Part shown: positions 38,827 to 51,201 of the stretch, one piece after another | Layout of the letters: the number at the start of each line of letters is the position of its first letter | Position numbering within the stretch: the stretch's first letter is position 1 | From: Marisa cornuarietis | Lineage: Eukaryota; Mollusca; Gastropoda; Architaenioglossa; Ampullariidae | Length of the DNA: 64,000 nucleotides | Direction: 5' to 3' | Assembly (NCBI GenBank): GCA_004794655.1 | Contig: SMMW01000521.1 | Coordinates: forward strand, 2,389,001 to 2,453,000 | Program-made: the position numbers and the translations under genes | The notes under the pieces: model-generated | What the model was told of the DNA's origin: nothing | Database searches by the model: none | The model's input: the letters and a program-made list of their open reading frames with translations, nothing else

Positions 38827-39150
38827 CTAGACCCTGTTTTTTGACGAGGACGAAAATATCACATATTAAAAAAATGCCACTAATGTGTATGTTACCATGC
38901 AACTGTTTGTTGCCTGCACAGATCCCAAAAGAAACACGACCACTTAATACAAAATCTGACTATTAATTTTAATGTGATGTTCAAAGATCCTTCAAAATAA
39001 GTCATAAAAATATGTCCTGTACTAGTTAGATTTACAATATTTTTCTTCCTCATAAATCGTACGTTTTTTTCACGAGGATATGATATTTGCTTACTTTCGA
39101 TAGGAACGACGTACAGTTTAGAAAGAGACATATTCTCAAAGACCCCGCTG
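38827..39150 (-). pseudogene. Truncated receptor pseudogene: TM exon plus end of Ig4
   Basis: A TM-like exon (38827-38913) has an AG acceptor and GT donor in phase 1 like paralogue 3, but is shortened (87 versus 111 bp) and interrupted by polar residues (ICDIFVLVKKQG). Upstream, 39095-39150 encodes FENMSLSKLYVVPIES, the end of Ig4, next to a GTAAG donor. The remainder of Ig4 and everything upstream is absent, replaced by SINE sequence from about 39187. No tail exons follow. This is the partner that the duplication predicts for paralogue 2. Confidence 0.75.
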
Positions 39151-39186
39151 TGACCATAACTGTCATCTCATCTGCCCATCAAGGAT

Positions 39187-39390
39187 AGTTGTTGTTTATT
39201 TAGCTGGAAAGTGCTTCCACCTTGCGGTGATTTGGCACTGTGGGGGGGGGGGGCGGGAGATGAAGGGGATAGGAAACCGGAGTACCAGGAGAAAACTCCC
39301 GGCATCCAGCACTGCGAAAAGGTGTCACATACAGAGAGTTTCCCCGAGACGCTTCCTGCTACTGGGGGCCCTTTCAAGGACAGACTATGC
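39187..39390 (-). mobile_element. SINE copy lacking most of its tRNA-like head
   Basis: Shares TTGTTGTTTATTTAG, GGAAAGTGCTTCCACCTTGCGG, the poly-G tract, GGAAACCGGAGTACC and CACATACAGAGAGT with the adjacent copy at 39475-39708. It jumps from CGAGACG almost directly to the ACTGGGGGCCC end, so the A/B-box portion has been lost. Confidence 0.8.
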
Positions 39391-39474
39391 CGCCCCCCTT
39401 TTAAACCTCTCCCACAATAGTTGCCTGCGTGTGCTTAGCCCTTACAAGGCCCCTCTAGCTTATGGCAGCCCTGT

Positions 39475-39708
39475 TGTTGTTGTTGTTGTTTATTTAGTTG
39501 GAAAGTGCTTCCACCTTGCGGCGATTTCGCACTATGGGGGGAAAGGGAGGGGGGAGGAAACCGGAGTACCCGGAGAAAACCCCCGCCGCCCAGCCCTGCG
39601 AACAGGTGCCACATACAGAGAGTGTCCCGAGACGAGATCTGAACCCTGAGCCGCTCACTGCAGTGGTGACAAGCGAGTGTTTTAACCACTACACTACCGG
39701 GGGCCCCC
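39475..39708 (-). mobile_element. tRNA-derived SINE, full copy with 14-bp target duplication
   Basis: TATGGCAGCCCTGT occurs at 39461-39474 and again at 39709-39722, flanking the element. On the minus strand the head begins CCCGGTAGTGTAGTGGTTAA (A-box-like), with GGGTTCAGATCTCG (B-box-like) after it. The body contains a G/C-rich block and ends in a (TTG)n-type tail seen on the plus strand as TTGTTGTTGTTGTT. Apparent ORFs across it are artefacts of the GC-rich body. Confidence 0.9.
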
Positions 39709-39722
39709 TATGGCAGCCCTGT

Positions 39723-40445
39723 CGTCAGGGGTTTGTTTTATTCTGGACCCGCTCAAGCGTGAAGTGCGGTGCTGAGCCACGTGCGGGGGCCCTGTAGTGC
39801 GTTGTGGTTAGTGGGTTGGGTTGTTTCTGTCTGTTTACGCTGTGACCTCGGAGTGTTTCTGTTTGTTTGTTTGTTTGTTTTTTTCTCTCTTTTATTTAAG
39901 TGGCTAATTTTAATTAATATTAATAAACTTGTCTTTTGTGTTGTCCTCACGCGCGTTCGTGTATTTGTTCACTGAGGAGCGGTTGGTTTCGATCAAGCAT
40001 CGGGCGTTCGAGTGCCTGCTTTGTTTATGTGTTTGAAAGCGTGCCTGCGAGAGTGAAACGTGTCGCGCCCGATCGCGTAACGCGACGGTTAATTTGCAAA
40101 CATATCACTTGTGTAAACGGCCAATCTCTCTCTCTCTCTCTTTCTTACTAAGGCACACACGGAATCACGCGGACTCGCGCCCACACACACTTTCTCTCGC
40201 ACTACCATACTTAATCAGGAGTATTTAAGTGTAGAGCCAAATATATTTGTCTAAGGAAAGTTTTTATGTTAACGAGTAACAACTGTTTCTTTTCTGAAAT
40301 GTCTCAGTCTAGTAAATCACATCTCGTACTCTCTCTCTCTCTCTTACTCTGTGTTATTTTCTCTTTTTATTCTTTTAATTTCTTTCTCCTTTTTTTTCTC
40401 TTCGTTGACTTTTATTTCACATCAAGTGTAAACTCCCATAAAATA

Positions 40446-40498
<53 letters not shown>

Positions 40499-41085
40499 AA
40501 CACACACACAGACAGAGAAAAGGGACAGAGACACAGAGAGAGACAAGCAGAGATAGAGACAGGGTTAGAGAGACAGAGACAGACAGAGACAAAGACAGAC
40601 AGATTCAGAGATAAAGACAGAGAGACCGATACAGAGAGAGAGAGAGAGAGAGGTACACGCACAAAAAATAAAAATATACGCAAACACACACATTCTCTCT
40701 CACCACCATGCTTAATCAGAGCCGAAATTATTGGTCTAAGGGAAGTAACTTTTTATGTAAATGAGTTAAAACTTTCTCTTTTTCTAAAATGTTTGAATCC
40801 AATAAATCACAAACACCGCAGAAATCTCTTACTTCTTCTCTTACTCTGCATTTTTATCTTTTTCTTACTTTCACTTTCTGTCTGTCTGTCTCTCTCTCTC
40901 TGTCTCTTTGTTTATTTTCGTAGACTATTATTACATCGAAGGTGTAGGCTCTCCTAGAATATCCCTCACCCATACCCACCCACCAACCCACACACACACA
41001 CACCTACCCCCCCCCACCCACACACACACAATTTCCATATGGCCGCTCTGAGCCATCGATACCACACAAAAAATATTAAGCAGTA
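39723..41085. repeat. Simple-repeat-rich intergenic stretch
   Basis: No gene was found. Contains (CT)n at 40126-40142, a long (CA)n at about 40447-40494, GA-rich tracts to about 40655, and C-rich CA repeats at 40970-41030. The apparent ORFs on both strands are translations of these repeats. Confidence 0.85.
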
Positions 41086-44000
41086 CAAGTCATGTTGTGC
41101 ATTCGCTTATTTTGCTTGCCGTGCGTGGCCTGACAGGTTCTGTCCCAGGAACCTTGAGTAAATCCGTCTTGGGATGTAATACACGTATTTACCTTTTATC
41201 CCACTGGGTTTCGAACAGTTTGAAGCCAGTTAATAACATTAGTAAAATAAACTAAATTTAAGCTCATATCTTAATCTTCTTCATTAGGTACCTGATTTTT
41301 GCTAGTCATAATTATATTCACCACTAGACACTACACCTTAGCTGTTAATACTTAGACAAGAATAAATTGCACCTTTAACACTTTTCACACTGTTTTTGCA
41401 TTACAATGGTCGTACATTTGAGACAGAGGCACACACATACACACATACGTGCGAACACAAACAATCACAAGACATATATCTCCTATAATGAACATAAACA
41501 GAAGAAAAAGAAGAAGAATTTTACATTTGACCAAACCACTCAACGTGGCTCAAGCAGGAACTCAAGCTTACTAACTAGAAGATGATAAACACGCTTTATT
41601 TCACGATTATGTTCGGTGTATACAAGAAACCGCATCCTTAATAATCAGACGAACACATAAGGAGACAGCAACCTATTACAACACTCACAAATTGCGTGGA
41701 TTTTTAACTGAAGAGAAAAACCAAAATTTCTCTTCAACAATATGTCACCGATTTCACGGTCTAAAATGTTGATTACATTATAGATTAAATCAAAAATTTG
41801 TCAGCCACTAAGATACAAGATTGATTAATACTCAAAGGAGAAGACAGCAGGATCCACTCCACTGTTGAAAATAAAACCACTGCTTTAAATACAAACACAC
41901 GGCTGGTGTATTTAGTCTCTTTCATAAACGAGGAAAGCTGACTGTTAGAGAAAAAGTCAATGTGAATGTAAAAAACTCGTTGAGCAAGAACGAAAAGGAC
42001 AAAAGCCAAAAAAAACAGGAACGGCCGATAAAGATGATTTAAGCCAGAAGAGCAGGTAAAAACATGGGAGAACGAAACCAAGCTAAGGAAAAGAATTATT
42101 CAGAGTTGGCCACGCAAGGCAAAGGGTATCAGTTTCTCATACTACAGAAACATTGTGATGCTGTAAAGTGACTTCCTCGTGGGACTTTTGTAACAGGAAA
42201 ATGGACGTTAAAACGAGTTCAGGTGTTCTCGTTAAACATCGGATCCTTAACCTGCTAGTGTAACATTTCTCAGGCTTCTTACTACACAAGCCACTTAACA
42301 GAAAATAATTGACTAAACTGACTAGGGTTGATGCCAGTTATCTTAGCATTCAGATAATTTACAAAAGCATGTTAATCTCCGTATTTATTTTATGAGCGTG
42401 TACCAATATATTCATTAGAAAAGTTGTTTATTCATTCGTTCATTTATATAGTTATCGAATTAAACTTTATGTTTTCAATGTGATCTGTGATGGGCGTCGT
42501 TTTGAAGGGGGTAGAATGGAGTCATAATGCCAGTCATAATGTAAGGGAGGTTAAAATGCAGGACTTGGCTGATCATAAGGACTAGCTCTAACCTGGAAAT
42601 AACACATATCAGCTTATAGTAGATGTCTTACCTGATAATCATTGTAGATTGTACATATTTATTCTAAAATGCAAGATTCTGCATCGACAGCTCTTAAACT
42701 GTCAAAATAGCACATTTAAATTTATCACTTTAGTGAGTGAGAACCATATTCGGTTTTAAAATACTGGCGGACATGTGTGAAAGACACTACGCCAGACAAA
42801 GCGGTTGTTAGATCTGGATTTACAGACATAGTTTACATGGTGCAAAGAAAAACTTTAAACATCTTTACTAATTGCAATGCTTATATATATATTTATTTAT
42901 AAAAGCTACTTTATCTGTACAGCACCGCTATAGATAGAAAGCAAGATACAATAACTAAAAATGCTCCAAAAATAAGCAGCGAAATGTAGAGAAAACTCCT
43001 AACTTTGTTAATTTACAAAAAATATCGAAGATCAGTCTTTTATCTAAGAAATCACGACTTAAAAATTGTGTAAAATTTAAGCAGGCTGCCAAGAAAATCA
43101 TAAACGGTTTTGATAACATAATAAAAATTTTATGTTTTGATCGATTCAAATTCTTTAAGCATTGATTCGTCTGTGTCGGTTACATTTAGGAAATCAAGTG
43201 AAGTAGTATGCGTAAATATCGATAGGCTATGTAGACTAAAACATGTAATAGTTCAGAGAGGAATTGAATAATAGAACAATAAATAGGGATAATAACTAAA
43301 AAAGAATGGGTTAAGCATGGTTGATAATAAATCCGTAACAAATATTGTTCAAACGAGAATTCAGTTATCAAGTTCGTCTGCATATTCTGAAATAAACGTA
43401 AAATATTTAACATTTAAAAAGTTATTTACACAGAAAAGACACTCTTTTGCATGTTTGTTATTTTGAAACTTCTTAGTACATTTAAATATAGTTTTATTTC
43501 AGCATAGATAAAGTTACTAGTAAATGCATAGAACTCAAACTTGATACAGGATGTTTTTCATTCGTGGCTCTATTCAGAAAGCTTGCAGGATACCACAGGT
43601 CGTCGTGATATCATTATTTAGAGGACGAGGACATCCTCACTGTCTTTTACAAAATCACATTGAAGTTTATTTTCTAACCTTCACGGACAGCATTAAATCT
43701 TCCGTGTTTGTTAATGAATGATGTTCATTACTGAAGGATATTACCGCAACATGAAAGTGGAGCTATTTAAAATGGTTTAAGACGATTGTTTAACACAACA
43801 TCCGGGTGCGGTCTTTAGAGGGAAGTAGCCTTTGTTGCAACTGAAACTGCATGTAGGAGAAAGAGAGAGGAGTTAAACGCATATAAACACGAATTCTGCA
43901 TTACTTATAAAAGAGCATAACATACGAATTGGTTCTAAAGTGTTATTTGTTCCTGTTTGAATTGTGTTAAAAGTTAGCCTACAGTAGATCGTCTTTAGTG

Positions 44001-44137
44001 CAAATAAATGTAAGATAGTTTGTAATAATTTAGTTCAAAGAAACTCTTATTATTGAAGTCATTTACTCTTTCCCAGATGTTTACAATATAAACAGACAAA
44101 CAAATATATTTCACATACCTTCAGAATAGGAGGTATT
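41086..44137. other. 3' flank and probable 3' UTR exons of paralogue 4, duplicated at 53.2-56.8 kb
   Basis: The terminal coding exon of paralogue 4 ends not at a poly(A) site but at a GAAG|GTATGTG donor (intron from 44118). The same donor follows the stop of paralogue 5. A matching acceptor, CTACATGCAG, lies at 43847-43856, so a 3' UTR exon probably begins at 43846; AATAAA on the minus strand is at 43666-43671. The region aligns with 53220-56765, including 'ttatcccactgggtttcgaac' and the short ORF starting MGERNQAKEKNY (42067; interrupted here). No other gene was seen. Confidence 0.55.
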
Positions 44138-47100
44138 TCAATATTTCGTGGTCACATTCTCATACAGATTTTCATCGTCGTAACGTGTCGCAACCTTGGT
44201 ACAGGAAGCGTCTGAGTCAAAAAAATGTGTAGTATATTATTAGGCTATCGTGTCTACATGCTCTACAGTATTTACTATGATCTTTATGAACACAAATATC
44301 AACAAATCATATTTTTCCTTCTTTTGCAATTAATTCACACTTCTCCTTATCATTTGTGTACAATGTCCCAAAATGTAAAATTAGGCAGACACGGACAAGT
44401 CAAAAAAGTACCAAGCAAATTATTTTGGTCTGCGTGTCAAAAGGTGTCTGGAGTCTAAGAACGGGTAACTCATGTACCTGAGGACTGACTTGCTTTATAT
44501 CCAGTGGGAGAGAAGTCTTCGTAATCATGTTCGATGTCGGCAGGCTTACAGCCAATGTCATAAAATGAATCTGAAAGATTATAAAACAATAGCTGAATGT
44601 AAAGTTGCAATTAATACAAGTTTGTCTAGAAACATGCCCATTGCTTAAACATCAAGCAAAATGAATTTTAGACGATTGTTGTTATGTGGGTTGATGTGTA
44701 CCTTTCCGAGGTTATTCATAGTTTATATGAAACAAAAACAGTGATGTCACCTGATAGATCTTTGGAGTTTTGTTTTCCGGCTGTGGCTGGCATGGGCTTT
44801 GTTAATGGCTTCATTGCAGTCGTGCGTCCACCAGTCTCCTGTGTCACGTAGTTATTGTCGTAGGTCACGTACCTGTTGATGCTGCTTTGCGTCGTCTCAC
44901 TGACTGCCACATTGTCAACTCCGTGACCAGCAGTAGATGAGCCGGTGATGGAAAAAATGTCCTCCAAAGAAGCTGACTGACGGTCAGTTAAAGTCTGCGA
45001 CTTTGGTCTCTTGAAGATAGCAACCAGCTGTGACAATGGTGTTCCTTTTCTCTCAGCCATTCCTGTTGTTAACCATTAATATCAGCTACATTATTTTATT
45101 ACCAATTCTTCTTTTTCTGCTGTTTCCACGCTAATGAAATGTGTTTCATATTTTATGTGTTAAGATTTAAGTTAGGTTTTAAAATATGGTTGATACAAAT
45201 GAGAATAGAAACAGAGGGAGATCAAATCCTAAGGGATAAAGACAAAAGTGAGTTGAGATGATTTACGTTGCTGCAACTATAAATGACTAAATTTTCAATG
45301 GAAAACGTTCATGCTCCAAATGTGTAAAGCATGATCATAAAAATAGAGAAAACGCACCAAAACTATGTAGAAGGTTAGTGCTAGCGGCTTGTGAACAAAA
45401 ATCTATGAACTTCTCACCGGTGGCCGATATTAAAGCAACACGTGTGCAGGAGAATAATGAGAGTGAAAGTAAGATTTTCACAGATGGGTTGGTTGCTTCA
45501 GCAGTGCTATCGAGAATAAAAAGTAATAGTGTGATGGCAGATTAGTCTACATTCAAACCTTGTAAACATGCAAACCTCTTTGTCGTTTGATGATGCACAC
45601 AGCGAGGACTGCAGCGATGAATACTAACGCAATAACAGCTGCTCCAGCACCACCAACGATAACAATATTTACACATTCTGCTGATGAATCTTTGATTTCC
45701 TGTCCCCTTTCTGTAAGAGTCAAAGTTATAACCTTGGGAAAAATTAGAATCTAAAATAACATTTACTTATTATTTGTCTATTATAAATGTTCATTTAAAT
45801 CATGCAGCAATTACGATTCTCAATGTTTATGTTACGACGATGCGATAAATACCATCAAACAGTTTCATCCTATACAAGACTTTAACAACTGTTGCCAAAT
45901 AATGTACATGGTTATAAAAAAAAGTCCGATCATGGACTATCGTTGTTATAGAATCTGTCTTGATTAATAATAAGCATATAATTTTGTTAACCATATGCGA
46001 TGATTGAGCAAAAGTCGTTAGAAATATTTACCTTCAATAGACCAAACATAGATACGTGAAAAGGATGCCTGAGGAAAGTAAGTGTTGGTAGCTGTACATT
46101 CTATCACCATATGGTCCGTTCCTTTAGTTACATTGATGGAGCACACGCTGAAGTGTGTATAGTCAGTCCGATTTTCACACGTGGTGTTCCATTGAAATAG
46201 AACCGAGGGATAGAAATAAATTGCTGAGCAGATAAAACGTATTATCCCCAACTTATCGTCTGTTGTCTCTGCAATTCTGTTTATGCTCACATCGGATGGG
46301 CCATCTAAACATATTTAAACATTTGTTTTCAGTACAACATAGTGTTCCATTTGATACAGCAAATATGTGAATACCTGCTTTATGTATATTTATGTATATA
46401 TGTGTATGTTTTTGCATGAAACCTACTTTCGTTCCCCATAAATATAAAAGATGATTGAAAGGTACCTCTCAAACGGGATTTTGTAAGGATTTTCTCACTA
46501 GGTTATAGATAAGATGTTTTATTTCTTAGTGCTAACTGTAATGTGTCAGCATATCCCATAAAAGAGAAACCGACGACTACATATTTTTTCGACAAGGATG
46601 TTGCGGGAAATGTTGCAAGTGCAGGCTATTGATTTATAGCTAAATCAAACCAAAGTAGTTTACTTACAAGCAACAGTAAGTGTGTAAGAAGTCATTTTTT
46701 TGATGACTTCTTTCGAACCCCACTCCAATCGACACGTGAATTGTTCTCCGCTCATGTTTTGGCTCACATTTGGAAGCAGAAGAATTGCGTTTGACATCCC
46801 GTACCAAGCCACAAGTCCAGGTGGACTTCCCGTTCTTGACGCGTTGCATGTGCAGCTCACACTTGATCCCTCGAAAACATAACTCGGACAATTGTGGTTG
46901 AGTTGTACTTGATCAGGTGGATCTTGAAAAAGAAGCGAAAGTACCTAGTCACTAAAACATAGTATTTTGATATTGAATGTGTTTGTATTGCTTTTGACTA
47001 CTTAATTTTATGAAAATCCTGCTTAAAGTTCAATTTTGAACGAGGTTAAATAACAAAATGTTTAAAATATGACAGAAAAGTTCTTGTTTATGTACATTTT

Positions 47101-47682
47101 GTTATCTTTCTCAGGTTGGCAGTTTCTGTACTTTTTATCCTCAACAACAAACACCTGTTTAATATATACATTAAGTGATTTCTTAGCAGAATAATAAAAT
47201 AGTCTAGTAATAATTCTCCTGAAAGTGCCTCCATATATACATTTTGAAAGGATGCATAAGTACACATCGTTGTGGGCATCAGATTAAATTAGTTTTTTTA
47301 AAAAAGTTTTCTTGCCTATAACAATTGTATTATTATAATACGCATCAGATCCGGGTAATACTTTCATAATAAATGTATAAGAGCCGTTGAGAAAAGGAAT
47401 TGGCCTTGTAAATGAGCAAATGCCACGTGTGTAGATTCTTGTGTTATTTGCGGTATAATCATACAGCACTTGCCATCCCCCGAATTCCTGAAAAGATATT
47501 CAGGTAAGAAGTTAAAACAGAACTGCTGTTTTTAATGCCTCTAATTAATAAAAAAATTCATCTAAAAATATTGATAATGCGTATAGCGTTATTATAGTAA
47601 GAAAAACTGTATGAATTAGTTTAGCACAATTTTTTTAGCGTAGGTGCGTGAGCAAAGCTGCACACACACACACACACACAAA

Positions 47683-47756
<74 letters not shown>

Positions 47757-49548
47757 ATGTAGTAGGGACTAAGAGAAGAATAACTGAGAAAAGATCAGAG
47801 ATTTAAAAATATTATATTTTACCTCGTTTTTCTCTCTCCATCTGCATGTGTAAGTGTTGTTTGAAGAATACATTCCTATCACGTTGCAGCTCCCGGTTAT
47901 TGTCCAGTTTGAAATACTTACACTGCAGCTCCCATTCTCATACACTGGTGGAGCTTGACCAGATATATTTTGTATGAGAAATGCATCTCACTACAATAGC
48001 ACAGGTTAATGTTATAAATGTTTAATCTAAAGTCTTTAGGGATCTACTAAAAACGTCTGAATCTTATCAACCATCAGTTACCATGAGCATTACCACAAAA
48101 CTACATCAGACTTTGACCTTATTAAGTGCACAACAAAAGAGTACAAGTTATAGCTAGAAAGAGACAGACGTAGAAACTTAAATCACATGTCCGTTATTAA
48201 ATAAAATACAACAAAATCTGACTTAGTGAAAGACGATAAAGGTTGGTCTGTACATGCACTGTAATACTCTAATTAACAGAAGATTATTATTAAACTTACC
48301 AACTATTTTCAAGCTGCAAGTCGCAGTTACCCCATAATTGTTGCATACAATCATACGAGCTGAGTCTCTCGTGATCTCTTTTATTTTGAGGTCGTATAAG
48401 CAGACCAATAAACAAGAAGCTGGGCAGTTTGAAGAGCTAGATGTCTGACCAGCGTCATAACAGAGTGTCTGTCCATAGCGATCATAAACCATCCATTGAT
48501 TGCAATAATATGAAGTCGAGAATGACGGGCTTGTGCCTTCTACTACTTCCACACTGCCCTGCTCACAGCCTGTAATCGTTAAACCTGACGAAACAATAAC
48601 AATTAAAGATATATTATTCACGAAACCATTTAAAATAACGAAAAACCTGTTGAAGAAGGAACACGGTTATTATTATAGTACATAAACCAGCTACAGAAAC
48701 TTTGCATACTTCGTGCTTAATTTGATAAACTATTCAATGTTATAAAACAGCCTTTTGTCGATGAAACATGTGTTATTCGATAATGTTATCAAACGATTTT
48801 TCTCAAACTAAGCAGCATTTTTTAGCAAATCTGTTAAAGGATAATTATTGATTTATTTATTATTATTATTGTTATTATTGTTATTATTATTATTATCGTG
48901 AATATACGTCTTCTTCTAACGGTTTCTACGCCACCCTTTTCACCTGTAAGCTATGCAGGTAACTGAAAGAAAGTGGAGCAAAACAGAACGCACCAAAGGT
49001 TAATGAGATCATTTGAAGGATAAGAAGTATGACAGCTTCCCATTACAGAAATTTGACACAGTCTTGGTATCCATGAACTCCGTTTGGAACTCAAAGATAT
49101 TTCACATTTGTTTGTAAGGAAAGAGATATGATTCTTTCTTACCATGACGATGATGATTCTTCAACGTAATTTTCTGTTTAAAAATTTGTTTTCTACGAGG
49201 CGTTGACTTAAGCAGCCTGGTTGAATAACAATTTCCAACTATAACAATTGCACGAAGTTCTGAGAATGCGATCAACCGATAGCGGACGGTAATTGACAAA
49301 GAAAAAGCGGGAATCATCTACTATACAACACAAAGCAAATAAAGTTTTCACGGAAAAAATAACAAAACAAGAAAACAAAAACCCACTAAAAGTAGCTTGA
49401 TATTAAGTCCTGACACCTCAAAAGCTGGATCGAGCTCACATGGAAATAATATTCAAACCTTAAAATGAATTATTACTGCAGTACCTGAATGGCCGTCTAT
49501 CGCAAGTAGCGAAACTCCAAAAATCATCCACAGTCTACATATCTCCAT
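44138..49548 (-). CDS. IgSF transmembrane receptor, paralogue 4 (four-Ig form, complete, 597 aa)
   Basis: Ten exons: 49485-49548, 48300-48584, 47823-47953, 47316-47487, 46668-46922, 46032-46304, 45576-45710, 44751-45062, 44478-44570, 44138-44211; 1794 nt in frame. Signal peptide MEICRLWMIFGVSLLA. Ig1 22-116 (GCEQGSVEVVEG, MIVCNNYG, TCSLKIV). Ig2 117-217 spans two exons. Ig3 218-302 (NCPSYVFEGSSVSCTCNA, EQFTCRLEWG). Ig4 303-393 (IRFICSAIYFYPSVLFQWNT, MVIECTA). TM exon 394-438 (VIVGGAGAAVIALVFIAAVL) ends IIKRQR. The 159-residue tail has LEDIFSITGS (aligned with GDLYTIVGT of paralogue 2, tyrosine replaced by F), NNYVTQ, SFYDIG, HDYEDF and terminal NLYENV. The donor after Ig2 is GC, not GT. Ig1 is only distantly like paralogues 1-3. 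Confidence 0.85.
47660..47754. repeat. (CA)n microsatellite between the two Ig2 exons of paralogue 4
   Basis: Long CA tract with AAAC/CCA interruptions, in the intron separating the Ig2 halves. In paralogue 5 the matching interval has been deleted. Confidence 0.95.
48858..48897. repeat. (TTA/TTG)n trinucleotide repeat
   Basis: TTATTATTATTG-type repeat in the first intron of paralogue 4. Nothing else was recognised in the 48585-49484 intron. Confidence 0.85.
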
Positions 49549-49725
49549 TCCTTTTTCGTTTCTTTGACAAGACTATAACTGTTTACGAAACAGTCAATTT
49601 TTCTACAAAATAATTAAGCTGATACCACAGAATTCACTGCGACATCAACTCCACTCAATGCACAGAACGAAATTTCGTCCTGCTTATAACTTTTCCCTCT
49701 AAGAGGTAACCGTAGACTGAGTTTA

Positions 49726-49762
49726 CTTCCTTGTTCTATTTTTAAAAGTCGACGGTGGAAAC
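49726..49762 (-). promoter_or_regulatory. ETS-like promoter block upstream of paralogue 4
   Basis: The minus strand reads AATAGAACAAGGAAGTAAAC, with the GGAAGT core about 187 bp upstream of the ATG. It matches AGAACGAGGAAGTGAAA upstream of paralogue 2, although the coding sequences of the two subfamilies have diverged strongly. Confidence 0.4.
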
Positions 49763-50689
49763 AATATCCATGTGCTGTGCGAGTAGATTGCAATATTGTA
49801 GAAAAGCTTAATTTTGTATTATATGACTATAGGGAACAATGAAAATTAAGTAACTGCATGACGATAACACACGTAAAAATGCTGAAAAAGACAGCAATGT
49901 AATCTTTTTCCTGCATTATCATTGATGAAATATTGGGGTTGAAAAATGGATGCACATCTGATACCTAAAGAGACTGAGGCGGTATTTATGAAAATAGTTG
50001 TATACACTAGCATCTTACTGCATTACTCATATTTCAGTGCATTTGTTTGTATTCTTATGTGTCTTTCTTACACCATTTTTTCTTTTACTCATTACCGAAA
50101 CTTTAGAAACGTTGGTGTTCTTGATTGTGGAGACATTGAAGCTCCTGTAAATGCTTCGTCGTTCTGCGGGTATTGTCATTAATGCACTACAGTACACGAG
50201 CCCCTATTCAAGCATGTTATTTTTTAATGACTCCTTTTATAAGAGACTACCAGTGGTTGTTGCAAACAAAGTAGTAAATCTAGATAACAATATGTGTGAA
50301 AGAAAACAAAGTAAATGTGTAGACACTTAGAAAGTTTAGCGAGTTATGGAAAAAGAACAAATAGCTGATATTTTGTACCCACCTTGTTCTACCTTTTCCT
50401 AGTAAAAGTGAATAATATAGGGAAAAAGAGAGAGAAAAGGAAAGAGATACTTATGTCAACTTCTCAACTGTTGTAAGAAAGTAAGCTACACCAGTGCTTT
50501 TTAAAGGAAAAGATTGAGAATGTGTTCCTTATTCAATATTTAAGACGCAGAACTGTATGTCATCTGTATTGAAGGACCCTAAGATGTCGAACACACACGC
50601 ACACACACGCACACGCACGCACAATGACAATGACCAACTGTATTGCACACGCACGAACACACAAAAAAGCCAATCAAAAATAACATTCC

Positions 50690-50900
50690 TCCGTCTGCTT
50701 CCATTCCTTCATACAACTCCACACCTGACACTCCCATCAACCGATGCAAAACTAAAGTACATGTAATAAAAATCACTTTGACGCGGTTCATCAAAGACAG
50801 TTCGTTAGCGGCAAACAGCTCCACACCCTACGCTACTCTCCCCTCTGAAAAATCGACCGTAACCGAGATGAGGTGTAGTTTCTCCATGTTTATGAAGGAA
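50690..50900. repeat. Partial third copy of the 32340-33522 element
   Basis: CAGTTCGTTAGCGGCAAACA, then CTCCACACCCTACGC and AAAAATCGACCGTA, parallel CAGTTCATTAACGGTAGACA, CTCCACTCCACGC and AAAAATGGATCGTA at about 33390-33455. No telomere-like tract or terminal inverted repeat is present here. Confidence 0.5.
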
Positions 50901-51117
50901 AGAGGGCGCTTAAGTCAGGATGAATGCGTGAGTAGCCATGGCAGCAGTCTGAGATTACAACTGTATAAATTTCATAGATATTAGATTGTCTGTGTTTAAG
51001 ATACCATTTTACGTGCTTCAATTTTAAAGTGAAAATTAACCTATTGTTATTTCCGACTCGTGGTTACTGACCTAATTGTAAGTTTCTGTAGCTGTGCAAT
51101 GAATCGATTTAAAAATC

Positions 51118-51200
<83 letters not shown>

Positions 51201-51201
51201 T
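51118..51201. repeat. (TGA)n trinucleotide array, about 28 units
   Basis: Perfect uninterrupted TGA repeat. The poly-methionine ORF over it is not a gene. Confidence 0.97.

Noticed and set aside
39227..39797. Long overlapping ORFs of 84-140 residues on both strands
   Set aside because: They lie wholly in GC-rich SINE copies and their composition is that of the repeats.
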